From Arthrobacter sp. ATA002 (GTDB lineage Bacteria > Actinomycetota > Actinomycetes > Actinomycetales > Micrococcaceae), in the NCBI RefSeq assembly GCF_026898095.1, contig NZ_CP114015.1, positions 3,224,001 to 3,288,000 on the forward strand: a DNA stretch of 64,000 bases. Reading direction: 5' to 3'. Positions 34,158 through 44,329 of the stretch are shown piece by piece (the first letter of the stretch is position 1; the number at the start of each line of letters is the position of its first letter). The notes below the pieces were generated by a model, which did not search any database, had not been told where the DNA came from, and saw only the letters and a program-made list of their open reading frames with translations. The position numbers and the translations under genes are program-made.

Positions 34158-34185
34158 GGTTCGTTTCTAGCACACGCTGCGGCCC

Positions 34186-35665
34186 TCACCTTCCCGGCAC
34201 CGCTGCGGCCGCTGCACCGGCACGCCGGCCAAAGAACGTGCCCTCGCCCAGGGAAGTGCCGCTGATGTATCCCTGTCCGTAGATCCCTGCGGTGGCGCGG
34301 CCGGCAGCGTAGAGGCCCGGAACCGGTGCCCCGGAGACGTCCAGCACTTCGCCGTCCATTCCGGTGCGCAGCCCGCCGAGCGTGAAGACACTCGCGCCGC
34401 CCCCGCCGGTGGAACCCGACTCGGGAGAGGTCATGCCGCGGCTGACATCGATGGCGGCGAAGGGCGGTTCCAGGGGCCGCAGCCAGCGCTTGTTCTTGGC
34501 GAAGTACGGGTCCTCCCCGCAGCCGCGTGCCGGTTGTACTCATGCACCGTCCCTGCCAGCGACCCCTCGGGCATGCCCACTTCCTGTTCGAGTTCTTCGA
34601 TGGTCTCCGCCGCGTAGTGCGGCACCACGCCCCAGCGTTCCTCGACCGGGACTTCCTCGTAGGCCTGCTCATCGAGGATGACCCACACGGCCAGGTCCTG
34701 CTTGAAGAGGGCGGCCTGCCCGAGCAGCCCGGGATACTGGTCCTCGTTGATGAACCGCTGCCCCACCGCATTCACCAGCAGGCCCCGGACCACCAGCCCC
34801 GGAATCAGGGTGATCCCCACTTGGGCGGAGGACATCCGTGCCGTGCCGGCGCCCAGCGCCTGGGCCATGCGGATTCCGTGTCCGTCGTCCCCGCCGTCGC
34901 TCGTTACCCCCAGCCCCGTGAGCCGCGGGGCATGCAGGGCCACCATCTCGGCGTTGTCGGCGAAACCGCCCGTGGTCAGGATGACGCCCCGCCGGGCACG
35001 GTAGGTCACTGTCTTTCCGAAATGAGTGGCAACCACACCGGTAACCGTGCCGCCGTCGAGAATGAGCTGCCCGGCATAGGTGTCGGTGTGGACCCGGATA
35101 CCCGCCCGCTCCACGGCCTCGGCCAACACTTTCATCAGCACCTTGCCGCCGTAGCCTTCCGAGGTAACCCGGTGTCCGCGGGGTGCAGGCTTTGCGACGG
35201 CGGCAAAAGGCATGGCGTTTTCACCCAGCCACATCAGTCCGTCGTCGGTGGGCGGCACCCAGGACGGGCTGTCCCACAGCGAGGGCTTGAACGGGACGCC
35301 GCAGCTGCTCAGCCACTCGTAATGTTCCAGGCTGCCCTCGCAGTAAGCGCGGATCTTCCCGGCATCGGCGTGCGGCCCCAGTGCCGCCAGCAGGTAGGCT
35401 TCCATGTCCTCGGCAGTATCGGTGAACCCGCATGCCTGCTGGATGGGCGTGCCGCCGCCGAGGTAGATCTCGCCGCCGGAATGGGCTGACGAGCCGCCTC
35501 CCCCGCCGGCACGTTCCAGGAGGATAACGTCCGCGCCGGAGGCCCGGGCCTCCAGGGCGGCGGCCGCCCCGGCGCAGCCGTAGCCGACCACCAGGACGTC
35601 CGTCTCATAGTCCGCCGGGCCGCTCCGCGGGAATCCACCGGTCCTGCCGTTTTTTGCGCGCTCAT
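34186..35665 (-). CDS. 3-ketosteroid Delta4(5alpha)-dehydrogenase-like flavoprotein (two frameshifts)
   Basis: From ATG 35665 the frame breaks in a T6 run on the plus strand (35650-35655, one base short) and again at CCCC 34515-34518 (one base short). Corrected length is 493 residues. It has the FAD motif GYGCAGAAAALEA, SSAHSGGEIYLGGGTPIQQACGF, KIRAYCEGSLEHYEWL and the tail LYAAGRATAGIYGQGYISGTS. This pattern fits the Delta4(5alpha)-type KstD group rather than the Delta1 group, so it would introduce the 4,5-double bond in 5alpha-3-ketosteroids. An operator candidate lies 70 bases upstream. Confidence 0.85.
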
Positions 35666-35734
35666 CCTCGAGCCCCTTCGTTTAGCCGCTTGTAGGGCTA
35701 CTTAGGCACAGGATTCAGGAGCGCGCCGCGCCAG

Positions 35735-35749
35735 TCCCGGCTGCCGGGA
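35735..35749. promoter_or_regulatory. Steroid-cluster operator candidate upstream of the Delta4-dehydrogenase gene
   Basis: TCCCG-GCTGC-CGGGA, perfect arms (extended to GTCCCGG/CCGGGAC). It lies 70 bases upstream of the flavoprotein start and after the LLM gene stop. Confidence 0.68.
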
Positions 35750-35778
35750 CCGGCGCGGGGGACGGCTCCCCGGCTGCA

Positions 35779-36768
35779 TTACGCCCGGGCCAGCTCCGTC
35801 ACGCCCGCCAGCAGCTCAAACGACCGCAGGCGTGATTCCAGCGTCGGTGTCTGGGTGGCCACGATCAGCTCATCGGCGTCGGCATGGGTGGCGAACCAGT
35901 CCAGGTAGCCGCGGACCTCGGCGGGGGCGCCCACGGCGGAGTAGCGGCCCATTTGCTTAACCTGCTGGCCGCCCGGGGATTCCAGGATGAGGTCGGCTTC
36001 CTCGTCCGTGAAGGTACGGTCCCGTCCGAACAGCTGGGTGACCCGCCGGCGCTGTCCGTCCTCGAACATGCGGTTTGCTTCCTCGGTGGTGTCCGCCGCA
36101 ATGACGTTGACGCCAGCGATGACGTACGGCTCGGCCAGCTGTTCCGAGGGCCGGAATTCGCGCCGGTAAATGGCCACGGCGTCCTGCAGCGCCTGCGGAG
36201 CGAAGTGCGAGGCGAAGGAATACGGCAGCCCCAGCGCAGCGGCCAGCTTGGCTCCGAAGAGCGAGGACCCCAGGATGTACAGCGGCACGTTGGTGCCCTT
36301 CCCCGGAGTGGCGTCAATGCCCTCGATCAGGGTGTTCCCGGTCAGGTAGCCCTGCAGTTCCTGCACATCCTGCGGGAAGCTGTCGGCGGACATGGGATCG
36401 CGGCGCAGTGCGCGCATGGTCTTCTGGTCGCTGCCGGGGGCGCGGCCGAGGCCCAGGTCAATCCTGCCGGGGAAGAGTGTTTCCAGCGTGCCGAACTGCT
36501 CGGCAATGGTCAGCGGCGCATGGTTGGGGAGCATGACTCCCCCGGCGCCCAGCCGGATGCTCTGCGTGTGTGCCGCGATGTAGCCGATCAGCACGCTGGT
36601 GGCCGACGATGCGATGGTGGGCATGTTGTGGTGTTCGGCGTACCAGATCCGGGTGTAGCCCAGCTTCTCGGCGTGCTGCGCCAGGGTCAGGCTGGACGCG
36701 AACGAATCGCGCGCTGTTTCGCCCTCGTCGATGATGGCCAGATCGAGGATCGAAAGCGGGACAGTCAT
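35779..36768 (-). CDS. Luciferase-like (LLM class) flavin-dependent oxidoreductase
   Basis: 329 residues from ATG 36768 (MTVPLSILD), preferred to an ATG 33 bases upstream. The barrel pattern of the MsnO8/bacterial-luciferase-like family is clear: [50 protein letters not shown] and [12 protein letters not shown]. It would use reduced FMN or F420 to oxidise a substrate. Its position beyond an operator candidate suggests, but does not prove, a link to the steroid cluster. Confidence 0.85.
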   Translation of the reverse strand: MTVPLSILDLAIIDEGETARDSFASSLTLAQHAEKLGYTRIWYAEHHNMPTIASSATSVLIGYIAAHTQSIRLGAGGVMLPNHAPLTIAEQFGTLETLFPGRIDLGLGRAPGSDQKTMRALRRDPMSADSFPQDVQELQGYLTGNTLIEGIDATPGKGTNVPLYILGSSLFGAKLAAALGLPYSFASHFAPQALQDAVAIYRREFRPSEQLAEPYVIAGVNVIAADTTEEANRMFEDGQRRRVTQLFGRDRTFTDEEADLILESPGGQQVKQMGRYSAVGAPAEVRGYLDWFATHADADELIVATQTPTLESRLRSFELLAGVTELARA

Positions 36769-36920
36769 AAAATTGCGGCCTTTCGTTGCGCGGTGTCCCA
36801 AGCCGATTGCCCGGACACGTTAGTTAGGTGCAACCGCAAAGCGCGCCGCCTTATTTCATTTCCGGCAGGTTATGGCTCACACCGCGCACGACGGCGGCGG
36901 CCCACCACCACGGCGGCCGG

Positions 36921-37406
36921 CTACGCTCCACGGTGCCGCGCCAAGTAGCGCGCGAGGCGGTCAAAGGCGGAGTTCCATCCGGCCTGGTGGCCGTTAAGCT
37001 CCCGCCGGTCGGCGAACGGTCCCTGCCGGAAGGTCATTTCTGTTCCGCCGCCGTGCGGAGAAAAATCGACGCTCACCAGCGTTTCCGCGCTCACCGCACT
37101 TCCGTCCGGGGCCTGCCGGTCCATGGTCAGGGCGAGCCGGTTCGGCGGATCAACCTCGCGGAGGGTTCCTCCCCACCACAGCTCATCGCCGGTGACCGGG
37201 TTAACCATGCATGCACGGTAGGTCCCGCCCACCCGGCCGTCGATGCTCACGTGTCCGGCCGGCACCGTAAATCCTTCCGGCCCCCACCAGTCCGCGGCGT
37301 GCGAGGGATCGGACCAGGCATCGTAGACGGCTTGCTGCGGAACCGGAAAATGCCGCACCAGGAGCAGCTCGTTCTCCTCCCCCTGCGGGGACACTGGATC
37401 AGTCAT
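36921..37406 (-). CDS. SRPBCC/AHSA1-family protein
   Basis: 161 residues with the activator-of-Hsp90-homologue pattern: VRHFPVPQQAVYDAWSDPSHAADWWGPEGFT at the start and GWNSAFDRLARYLA at the end. The fold makes a hydrophobic ligand pocket. The specific ligand is unknown. It stands alone between the LLM gene and the divergent DUF3253 gene. Confidence 0.85.
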   Translation of the reverse strand: MTDPVSPQGEENELLLVRHFPVPQQAVYDAWSDPSHAADWWGPEGFTVPAGHVSIDGRVGGTYRACMVNPVTGDELWWGGTLREVDPPNRLALTMDRQAPDGSAVSAETLVSVDFSPHGGGTEMTFRQGPFADRRELNGHQAGWNSAFDRLARYLARHRGA

Positions 37407-37559
37407 GGCAGTCCTTTCGGCCGGGTCCGCACAAATCTGTCTTCAAGTGTGGTCCGCCCCGCCCCCGCAGGCCACACCGCTGCGGCCTGCGGGAACCGGC
37501 CGGAGGGATCCCCCCGGGTTCGGTTCCGGCGGCTGCCCCTACCCGGCACAATGGCATGC

Positions 37560-37853
37560 ATGGACAACAGCACCGCTGCGGCCTCAAGCGCAGACCCACG
37601 GCAGGACGACGCCGTCCCCCGGCTTGAGGAGGCCATCCTGGCATTACTTGCCGCCAGGGCAGCCACCGCCACGATCTGCCCCTCGGATGCCGCCCGCGCC
37701 GTGGCCCCGGACAATTGGCGGCCGCTGATGGATCCGGCCCGGCAGGCCGCGGCCCGGCTGGTGGAGCGCGGCGACGTCGAGATTACCCAGCGCGGCGAGG
37801 TGGTGGACCCGGCCGCGGCCCGCGGACCGATCCGGATCCGCCGCAGGCGCTGA
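37560..37853 (+). CDS. DUF3253 family small protein
   Basis: 97 residues from ATG 37560 (ATG 37551 is an alternative). The body EEAILALLAARAATATICPSDAARAVAPDNWRPLMDPAR fits DUF3253, a winged-helix-like fold common in proteobacteria and actinobacteria. Function is unknown. There is no partner gene. Confidence 0.78.
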   Translation: MDNSTAAASSADPRQDDAVPRLEEAILALLAARAATATICPSDAARAVAPDNWRPLMDPARQAAARLVERGDVEITQRGEVVDPAAARGPIRIRRRR

Positions 37854-37951
37854 CCCCCGCGATTTCACTGCTCTGTGTGACCCTTGGCATACTTGGACGG
37901 GCCTTCGGGCCGGACCGCGATACGAAACCAGAGTGAACGGCTAAGAAAACA

Positions 37952-39462
37952 ATGACTGACCAGACGTACAAGCTGATCGCCATGGCGATCTACATGCTCG
38001 CCATGTTGGCGATTGGCTGGTGGGCCTACCGGCGCACCAACGACCTCGACGATTACATGCTCGCCGGCCGGGACCTGAAGCCCGGCGTAGCGGCCCTGAG
38101 CGCCGGGGCGTCGGACATGTCCGGCTGGCTGCTGATGGGCCTCCCGGGCGCCATTTACGTCTCCGGCCTGGTGGAGGGATGGATCGCCGTCGGCCTCACG
38201 GCCGGTGCCTGGCTGAACTGGAAGTTCGTGGCTCCGCGCCTGCGCTCCTACACCCTGGTCTCCAATAATTCCATTACGGTGCCAAGCTTCCTGGAGAACC
38301 GGCTCAAGGACCGTTCCCGGGTCCTGCGCGTGGTTTCGGGCGTCATCATCCTCGTGTTCTTCACGTTCTACGTCTCCTCCGGCATGGTGGCCGGCGGCGT
38401 TTTCTTCGAGAGCTCCTTCGGCTCCACCTACCTGGCCGGCATGCTGATCGTGGCCGGCGTGACCATCGCCTACACGCTCTTCGGCGGCTTCCTGGCCGCC
38501 AGCTACACCGACGTGGTCCAGGGCCTCATGATGCTTGGCGCCCTCATCCTCGTTCCGCTGGTGGGCCTGGGCCAGGTTGGCGGGTTCGGCGGAATGGCCG
38601 ACTCGCTCCGGGAAATCAACCCGGACATGCTGGATCCGATCGCCGGCGGCACCGCCGTCGGCATCATTTCCGCCCTCGCCTGGGGCCTGGGCTACTTCGG
38701 CCAGCCGCACATCATTGTGCGCTTCATGGCCCTGCGCTCCCCAAGGATGCCGTGGCCGGCCGCCGGATCGGCGTGGGCTGGATGCTCCTGACCGTCATTG
38801 GTGCCATCATGACCGCACTCATCGGTGCGGCCTACTTCCAGCAGAACAACCTCACCCTGGCTGATCCCGAAGCCGTGTTCCTGGAGCTTTCGCAGATCTT
38901 CTTCCACCCCCTGGTGGCCGGTTTCATCCTTGCCGCGGTCCTGGCCGCGATTATGAGCACCATTTCCTCGCAGCTGATCGTCACGTCCTCCGCCCTGGTG
39001 GAGGACCTCTACAAGATCGTGCTCAAGCGCGATGCGTCCCCGCGCTCCATGGTGATGCTCAGCCGCGTGGCCGTGCTGGTCGTTTCGGTGATTTCGGTCC
39101 TGATCGCCCTGGACCGCAACGCCTCGATCCTGGAGCTGGTGGGCTTTGCCTGGGCCGGCTTCGGCGCCGCCTTCGGCCCGACCATCCTGCTGGCGCTGTT
39201 CTGGCGCAGGCTCAGCACCGCCGGCGCCCTGACCGGAATGATCGCCGGTGCCGCCACCGCATTCCTGTGGGGCACCTTTGAACTGCCCGGTGTCCTGGGT
39301 GACGTGTACGAAATCATCCCGGGCTTCCTGATTAACCTGCTGCTGGCCGTCGTTGTCAGCCGGTTCACGTTCAAGCCGTCAGCCGAGATCGGCGCCGAAT
39401 TCGACGACGCCGTGCGAATCGCCAAGGGCGGCGCCGCACCGGCAGCGCCCGTCCGCGCCTAG
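37952..39462 (+). CDS. putP: Sodium/proline symporter (frameshifted in this sequence)
   Basis: Residues 1-263 read from ATG 37952; the frame breaks in CCCC 38739-38742 (CCCCC expected: LRSPKDAVAGRRIGVGW) and continues to 39462. Corrected length is 503 residues, matching PutP. Na+-binding D55 is in ASDMSGWLLMGLPG, and the later helix has STISSQLIVTSSALVEDLY. It imports proline driven by sodium. It is monocistronic, ending at a hairpin. Confidence 0.9.
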
Positions 39463-39472
39463 CTCCGCGCGC

Positions 39473-39500
39473 GCAGGCCGGCACCCCGGCGCCGGCCTGC
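39473..39500. terminator. Hairpin between putP and ldh
   Basis: GCAGGCCGGC (39473-39482) pairs with GCCGGCCTGC (39491-39500) between convergent genes. Confidence 0.65.
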
Positions 39501-39560
39501 CGCGGGTCGCCGGCCTTCGGCGGGCTCCCGGCACGCGGCGGGCTCCCGGCGACGGTGCAC

Positions 39561-40523
39561 CTAAACACCGAGTTCCGCCAGCGTGTTCCGCAGAGTCCCG
39601 GCGGAGTCCTGCAGTTTCCTGGTCTCCGTGTCGTCCAGCGGCATTGCCAGCATTTCGTAGACACCGTTGATGCCAACGATCGATGGCAGGGACAACGCCA
39701 CGCCCTCAATGCCGTAGGCGCCCTGCATGATCGCCGAAACCGGCAGCACCGCGTTTTCCGCCTGCATTATTGCTTCCACAATCCGCACACCGGCCAGCCC
39801 GATGGCGTAGTTGGTGGCGCCCTTGCCCTCTATGACCTTGTATGCGGCAGTCACCACGTCATGGGTGACTGCGTCCAGATACTCCTGGGTGAAAACCTGC
39901 CGGCCGCTGATCGTCCAATCCCGAATCGGCACCGGACCAATGGAGGCACTGGACCACACCGGAAACTCTGAGTCCCCGTGCTCTCCAATGATGGTGGCGT
40001 GCACGCTGGTCATCAGCACGTGCGCTTCCCGTGCCAGCAGCAAACGCAGCCGGGAGGTGTCCAGCACGGTGCCGGACGAGAAAATTCGGTTCCAGGGCAG
40101 ACCGGAGACCTTCTGTGCCGCGACGGTCAACACATCACAGGGGTTCGTGACGACGACGTACACGGCATCCGGCGCCTGTTCCATCAGCTGTGTCATCAGG
40201 TTTTGAATGATCCCGACGTTGACCCCGGCCAGGTCAAGCCTCGACTGCCCCGGCTGCTGCCGCGCCCCGGCCGTAATGACGATGACGTCCGATCCCGCCA
40301 GTGCCTCGATATTTCCGCCGCCGGTCACCGTATTGGCACCGGTGAACTGCGTGCCGTGCGCAAGGTCCAGCCCCTCAGCCTCGGCCCGGACGGCGTCGAT
40401 GTCATAAATGGCAATTTCACGCGCCGCGTCCCGGATGATCGCGGCATAGGCAAGCGAGGTTCCCACGCTTCCCGCCCCGACGATTCCCAGCTTCGTTACC
40501 GGCCTGGTGGTGATGTTAGCCAT
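39561..40523 (-). CDS. ldh: L-lactate dehydrogenase
   Basis: 320 residues. The NAD motif GAGSVGTSLAYA (17-28), substrate loop TAGARQQPGQSRLDL (84-98; Gln and Arg give lactate rather than malate specificity), and catalytic H182 in IIGEHGDSE are all present. It interconverts pyruvate and lactate with NADH in the cytoplasm. It is monocistronic. Confidence 0.94.
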   Translation of the reverse strand: MANITTRPVTKLGIVGAGSVGTSLAYAAIIRDAAREIAIYDIDAVRAEAEGLDLAHGTQFTGANTVTGGGNIEALAGSDVIVITAGARQQPGQSRLDLAGVNVGIIQNLMTQLMEQAPDAVYVVVTNPCDVLTVAAQKVSGLPWNRIFSSGTVLDTSRLRLLLAREAHVLMTSVHATIIGEHGDSEFPVWSSASIGPVPIRDWTISGRQVFTQEYLDAVTHDVVTAAYKVIEGKGATNYAIGLAGVRIVEAIMQAENAVLPVSAIMQGAYGIEGVALSLPSIVGINGVYEMLAMPLDDTETRKLQDSAGTLRNTLAELGV

Positions 40524-40737
40524 GGCTCAAGCCCCGCTCACGGTTGGAGGATTCCCTTTCCAGCAATGGTAGGCGCGGGCACCGGGCAGGGGAACGGCAG
40601 GGGCGTTCCGGGGCTCTGCTTCAACGGGAGTCGTGCAGACACTGGGCGCAGAGTCCGTACCGTCCGTCCCCGAACCGGCCGTAAAACTTGTCACCAGGGG
40701 GTAGACAACGGGCACAACGGCGCGCAAACTTCACAGC

Positions 40738-41174
40738 ATGGATAGTCACCCCGGGGATGACAGCCCCGAAACCCGGTGGGACAGTGTTCTGTCCCACCGG
40801 CCTCCGGAAGAGCGGAGGGCCATTGCCGGCCGCTTCGAGGCAGCCGGATTGTCAGCAGAGCGCGTGCGCGAGGTACTGGCCGACGGCGGCGACCTGCTTT
40901 ACGCTGCCGCCGCCAAGGTTCCCCCGGATGGGCGGACCGGTTTGGCGGCACGCTGGCCACAGCCTTGCTGGCCGGTGAAATCGGCGCACTCGCGGCCCAG
41001 CTGGGCCGGCGGGCCTCGGGCATCAGGTCAGTCGCGGCCGCGGACCTGCTCGAAGACTTCAGCGCGGTAACGGTCGCCGAAGAGCTGGGCGTGTCCCGGC
41101 AGAAAATCTACGAAATAGCCCGGGGCGGCCTGCGCGGCCCGCACCTGGCCACGGTCCCCTGGAGGTCCCCGTGA
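40738..41174 (+). CDS. HTH protein coupled to a membrane protein (frameshifted in this sequence)
   Basis: From ATG 40738 the frame breaks in CCCCC 40921-40925 (one C short) and continues to the TGA at 41172. Corrected length is 145 residues. The first half reads PEERRAIAGRFEAAGLSAERVREVLADGG; the second half has an HTH-like segment VTVAEELGVSRQKIYEIARG. The stop overlaps the GTG of the next gene. It resembles small regulators of unknown role; the partner membrane protein may be its target or sensor. Confidence 0.65.
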
Positions 41175-41883
41175 AACAGATCAAAGAACGCGTCGGGCTC
41201 CCCGACGCCAACAAGCAGTACCTTGTCCATCCGCTGGATCTGGCACCCGCCCGCAGGCCGTTCATGCTGGCCTGGGGACTGGGCATTATCGGCTCGCCCC
41301 AGGTTTTTGCCGCCATCGCTGCCCTGGTGTGGGTTGGAAGCAACAACTTTGTGGTGCCGTTTATCGCGGCCGGAGCGACCCTGCTCTTTGCCAACCTCGC
41401 CGCGGCCTGGTTCCGGCGCGAGGCCTGGTCCAACATCCCGGGCAAGCGCCGGGACACCGACCGGCAGCTCACGGGGCTGACCCTGCTGGCCGCCGTCATC
41501 CAGGCGCTGGCACTGGCAGCCGCGGTCCTGACGCTGATCCTGTGGTTCGCCAACCGTGCGGTCTCCCCGGAGGTGGTGGCCTTTGCCACCGGCACGGTGA
41601 GCGCGGTTACCGTGCTGATGGCGGGCGACGTCGTCGTGACGGCGGTCCGGACCCGCAGCGGCACAGCAGCCATGGGGCCGGCGGTGAACCTGCTGGCGGT
41701 GGCCGCCGTGTCCTGGTGGGGATTCCTGATTATCGCCGGACGGACCGGTCCGCTGAATGTCTCCACGTTTATTGCCGGAGCCGTGGTGCTCCTGGTGGTG
41801 TGGGGCCTGTGGCTGGCCTGGTCGGTGTGGCAGCGCCGGCGCATTGCCCGCGGCACCACCGGCGGAAATCCGGCCCCGCCTAG
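41171..41883 (+). CDS. Five- to six-helix integral membrane protein (frameshift near its end)
   Basis: From GTG 41171 the protein has hydrophobic segments at about residues 32-48, 53-70, 98-125, 133-155, 172-190 and 195-215. It ends in a basic tail WQRRRIARGTTGG. The frame as given runs on antisense through the GntR gene to 43162, which is not credible. One missing base in CCCC 41874-41877 would place the TAG at 41881-41883 in frame, giving 237 residues. The family is not recognised. Confidence 0.65.
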
Positions 41884-41965
41884 GCGTTCCCCGGTGCAGC
41901 AACCGCAGCTGCCGTCCCGTCCAGGGGCGGCAGCTGCAGTTCCTGCGGCAGGGCGGCTCCTGCCG

Positions 41966-42684
41966 CTAGACGACAGGCGGCACGGGGGTGAAACGGCTCA
42001 GGTACCCGGCGCGGGACTGTTCCACGTGGGAACACATCAGTTCCTGGGCCCGGTGCGCGTCTCCGGCGTCGACGGCGGCCATCAGCACCCGGTGCTCGCT
42101 CCAGGAGTCCTTGCCGCGGTTGTCCACGTCCGCTGCGTAGAGCCACTCGATCTTGCCCGCCAGCTGGCGCAGCGGTGCGGTAAGCGAGCGGCTGTCCGCC
42201 AGCTCGGCCACGGCAAGATGGAACCGCACATTCAGGTCCGGCAGCATTTCCAGCCTGCCTTCCGCCACAGCCGCATCACCGGCGGCCAGAATCTCGGCAA
42301 CCCTGCCCCGGGCCGCCCACCACTCGTCGTCGGGCGTTCCGGCGGCCAGCTGCCGGCCGGCGCGTTCGGCGGCCCGGCGCGCGGTGGCCGTTTCGACCAC
42401 GGTCCGGACGGCGAAGAGATCATCGGCCTCGTCCACCGGAATGTTGGAGACCGTGGATCCGGCGTAGGGCCGGGATTCCACAAATCCTCCGCTTCCAGGA
42501 TGCGCAGCGCCTCCCGGACCGGAACCCGCGACATGCCGTACTTCCGGGCCAGCGACGCCTCCGTAATCCGGGCGCCGGGCGTCAGGACGCCGAAGATAAT
42601 GTCACGGCGGATCTCGTCTTCAATGCGGTCCCTGGGCGCACCGGACGGTTCGGACAGCCCGGCCGGTGCCGGTTCAGCGGGCAA
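41966..42684 (-). CDS. GntR/FCD transcriptional regulator of the second importer operon (frameshifted)
   Basis: From ATG 42684 the frame reads the winged HTH (IFGVLTPGARITEASLARKYGMSRVPVREALRILEAE) and breaks at 42486-42487, where one base is missing. It resumes as GFVESRPYAGSTVSNIPVDEADDLF and the helical FCD ligand domain to 41966. Corrected length is 239 residues. It overlaps the ATPase stop by eleven bases as the last gene of the operon, suggesting autoregulation. TTGTATTCAA-like repeats upstream of the operon are candidate sites. Confidence 0.87.
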
Positions 42685-44329
42685 ATGCCGCTCCCGGAAT
42701 CGCGCTCAAGAGCTCCGAAGTGTAGTCCTGCCGCGGAGCCAGGAAGACCTGGTCCGCCGTTCCGCTCTCAATGACTTCTCCGGATTTCATGACTACCACT
42801 TTATGGGCAATCTGCCGGACGACGGCGAGGTCATGCGTGATGAACAGGTAGGTCAGCCCCAGCCGGTCCTGCAAATCGGCCAGCAGGGACAGGATCTGGT
42901 CCTGCACCAGCACGTCCAGCGCGGACACCGCCTCGTCGCAAATCAGCAGCTCCGGCTCCGGTGCCAGGGCCCGGGCAATGGCCACCCGCTGGCGCTGGCC
43001 GCCGGAGAGCTCGTTGGGCCGGCGCTGCGCAATGCTCCGGGGCAGCGCCACCTGGTCCAGCAGTTCGGCCACCCGGCTGCGGCGGCTGGCGCGGTCGCCG
43101 ATCCCGAAGATGCGCAGCGGCTCGTCGATCAGCCGCTCGATGCTGAAGGTGGGATCCAGTGACCCGTACGGATCCTGGAACACCGGCTGCACCATCCGGC
43201 GCAGCCGGCGCCGCTCCGGGCCCCGGCTGGCGGAAATTGATTCTCCGCCCACCAGCGCTTCGCCGCCGGTGGGCGTTTCCAGTCCCAGCAGGATGCGGGC
43301 CACCGTGGTCTTGCCGGATCCGGATTCGCCTACGACGGCGGTGGTGGTTCCCTGCGCCACGGTAAAGGACACGTCCCGAAGCGCGCTCACCACCTGTCCG
43401 CGCTGTCCCCGGAGCTTGAATTCCTTCACCAGCCGGCGGACCTCGACCACCGGAACCGGAGCGTGTTCTTCGGGCTGCGCCGCCGCTGAGGTGTCCTCGG
43501 GCGACAAGGCGGCGGAGACCGACGGCGCCGCCGCCACCAGCGTCTTGGTGTAGTCCTGCTGCGGGTCCAGCAGGATGTGCCGCGGGGTTCCTTCTTCGAC
43601 GATCCTGCCGTCCGCCATCACAATGATCCGGTCGGTCCGGTCCGCGGCCAGGCCCAGGTCATGCGTGATGAACAGCAGGGTGGTGCCGCGCGCTTCCACC
43701 AGTTTCTGCAGGTGGTTCAGGATCTGCCGCTGCACCGTCACGTCCAGGGCGGAGGTGGGCTCGTCGGCGATCAGCAGCTCGGGATCGCCGGCCAGGGCAA
43801 CGGCAATGAGCACCCGCTGGCGCATGCCGCCGGAAAACTCGTGCGGATACTGTCCGTAGCGGCGTTCGGCGTCGGGGATGCCGGCCTCGGCCATGAGTTC
43901 CACCGCGCGGCGCTTGAATTCCTCCCGGTTGTTTTGTGTCACCCCGGGCCGGCCGTTGCTGACCAGGGCGTCGGCAATCTGCGCCCCCACCTTCATGGCC
44001 GGATTCAGGTTGGACATGGGGTCCTGGGGAACCAGTCCGATCCGGCTGCCCCGGATGCCGCGCATCCGGGCTTCGGGCGCGGAGGCAAGATCTTCACCGT
44101 CGAGATCGATGGAACCGCCGGTGATCCTTCCGCTGCCGGGCAGCAGCCGCAGGACGGCCGCAACAGTGGTGGACTTACCGGAGCCCGACTGCCCCACAAT
44201 GGCCACGCGCTCGCCCCGGCGAAGAGTCAGGCTGATGCCGTGCAGCACGGGGGTGCCGCCGAAACTGACGTCCAGGTCCCGGACCGCAAGCAGCGTCTGC
44301 GGACCGGCAGTGTTAGCGTCCTGCTGCAT
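42674..44329 (-). CDS. Fused peptide/glutathione-type ABC transporter ATPase (GsiA/DppDF-like)
   Basis: 551 residues from ATG 44329 (AGGG upstream; overlaps the gamma-glutamyltransferase stop by 17 bases). There are two ABC domains: Walker A GQSGSGKST and GESGSGKTT, signatures FSGGMRQRV and LSGGQRQRVAIARAL, and Walker B LLIADEP and LLICDEA. In the second Walker B, Ala replaces the usual Pro after DE. The linker is short and lacks the Ala-Ala-Thr repeats of the first importer. It powers the permease pair encoded upstream. Confidence 0.92.
   Translation of the reverse strand: MQQDANTAGPQTLLAVRDLDVSFGGTPVLHGISLTLRRGERVAIVGQSGSGKSTTVAAVLRLLPGSGRITGGSIDLDGEDLASAPEARMRGIRGSRIGLVPQDPMSNLNPAMKVGAQIADALVSNGRPGVTQNNREEFKRRAVELMAEAGIPDAERRYGQYPHEFSGGMRQRVLIAVALAGDPELLIADEPTSALDVTVQRQILNHLQKLVEARGTTLLFITHDLGLAADRTDRIIVMADGRIVEEGTPRHILLDPQQDYTKTLVAAAPSVSAALSPEDTSAAAQPEEHAPVPVVEVRRLVKEFKLRGQRGQVVSALRDVSFTVAQGTTTAVVGESGSGKTTVARILLGLETPTGGEALVGGESISASRGPERRRLRRMVQPVFQDPYGSLDPTFSIERLIDEPLRIFGIGDRASRRSRVAELLDQVALPRSIAQRRPNELSGGQRQRVAIARALAPEPELLICDEAVSALDVLVQDQILSLLADLQDRLGLTYLFITHDLAVVRQIAHKVVVMKSGEVIESGTADQVFLAPRQDYTSELLSAIPGAAFAR

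Noticed and set aside
20450..35778. Classical KstR-type operators (inverted AAC/GTT repeats)
   Set aside because: None was found by eye in the promoter spacers of the steroid cluster; the recurring element is TCCCG-N5-CGGGA instead.
39511..39548. Direct repeat GCGGGCTCCCGGC downstream of putP
   Set aside because: Only two short GC-rich copies in a terminator region; no function can be supported.
41884..43162. Extension of the membrane protein frame to 43162 (663 codons)
   Set aside because: It runs antisense through the GntR and ATPase genes with no recognisable content. A one-base homopolymer error just before TAG 41881 explains it better.
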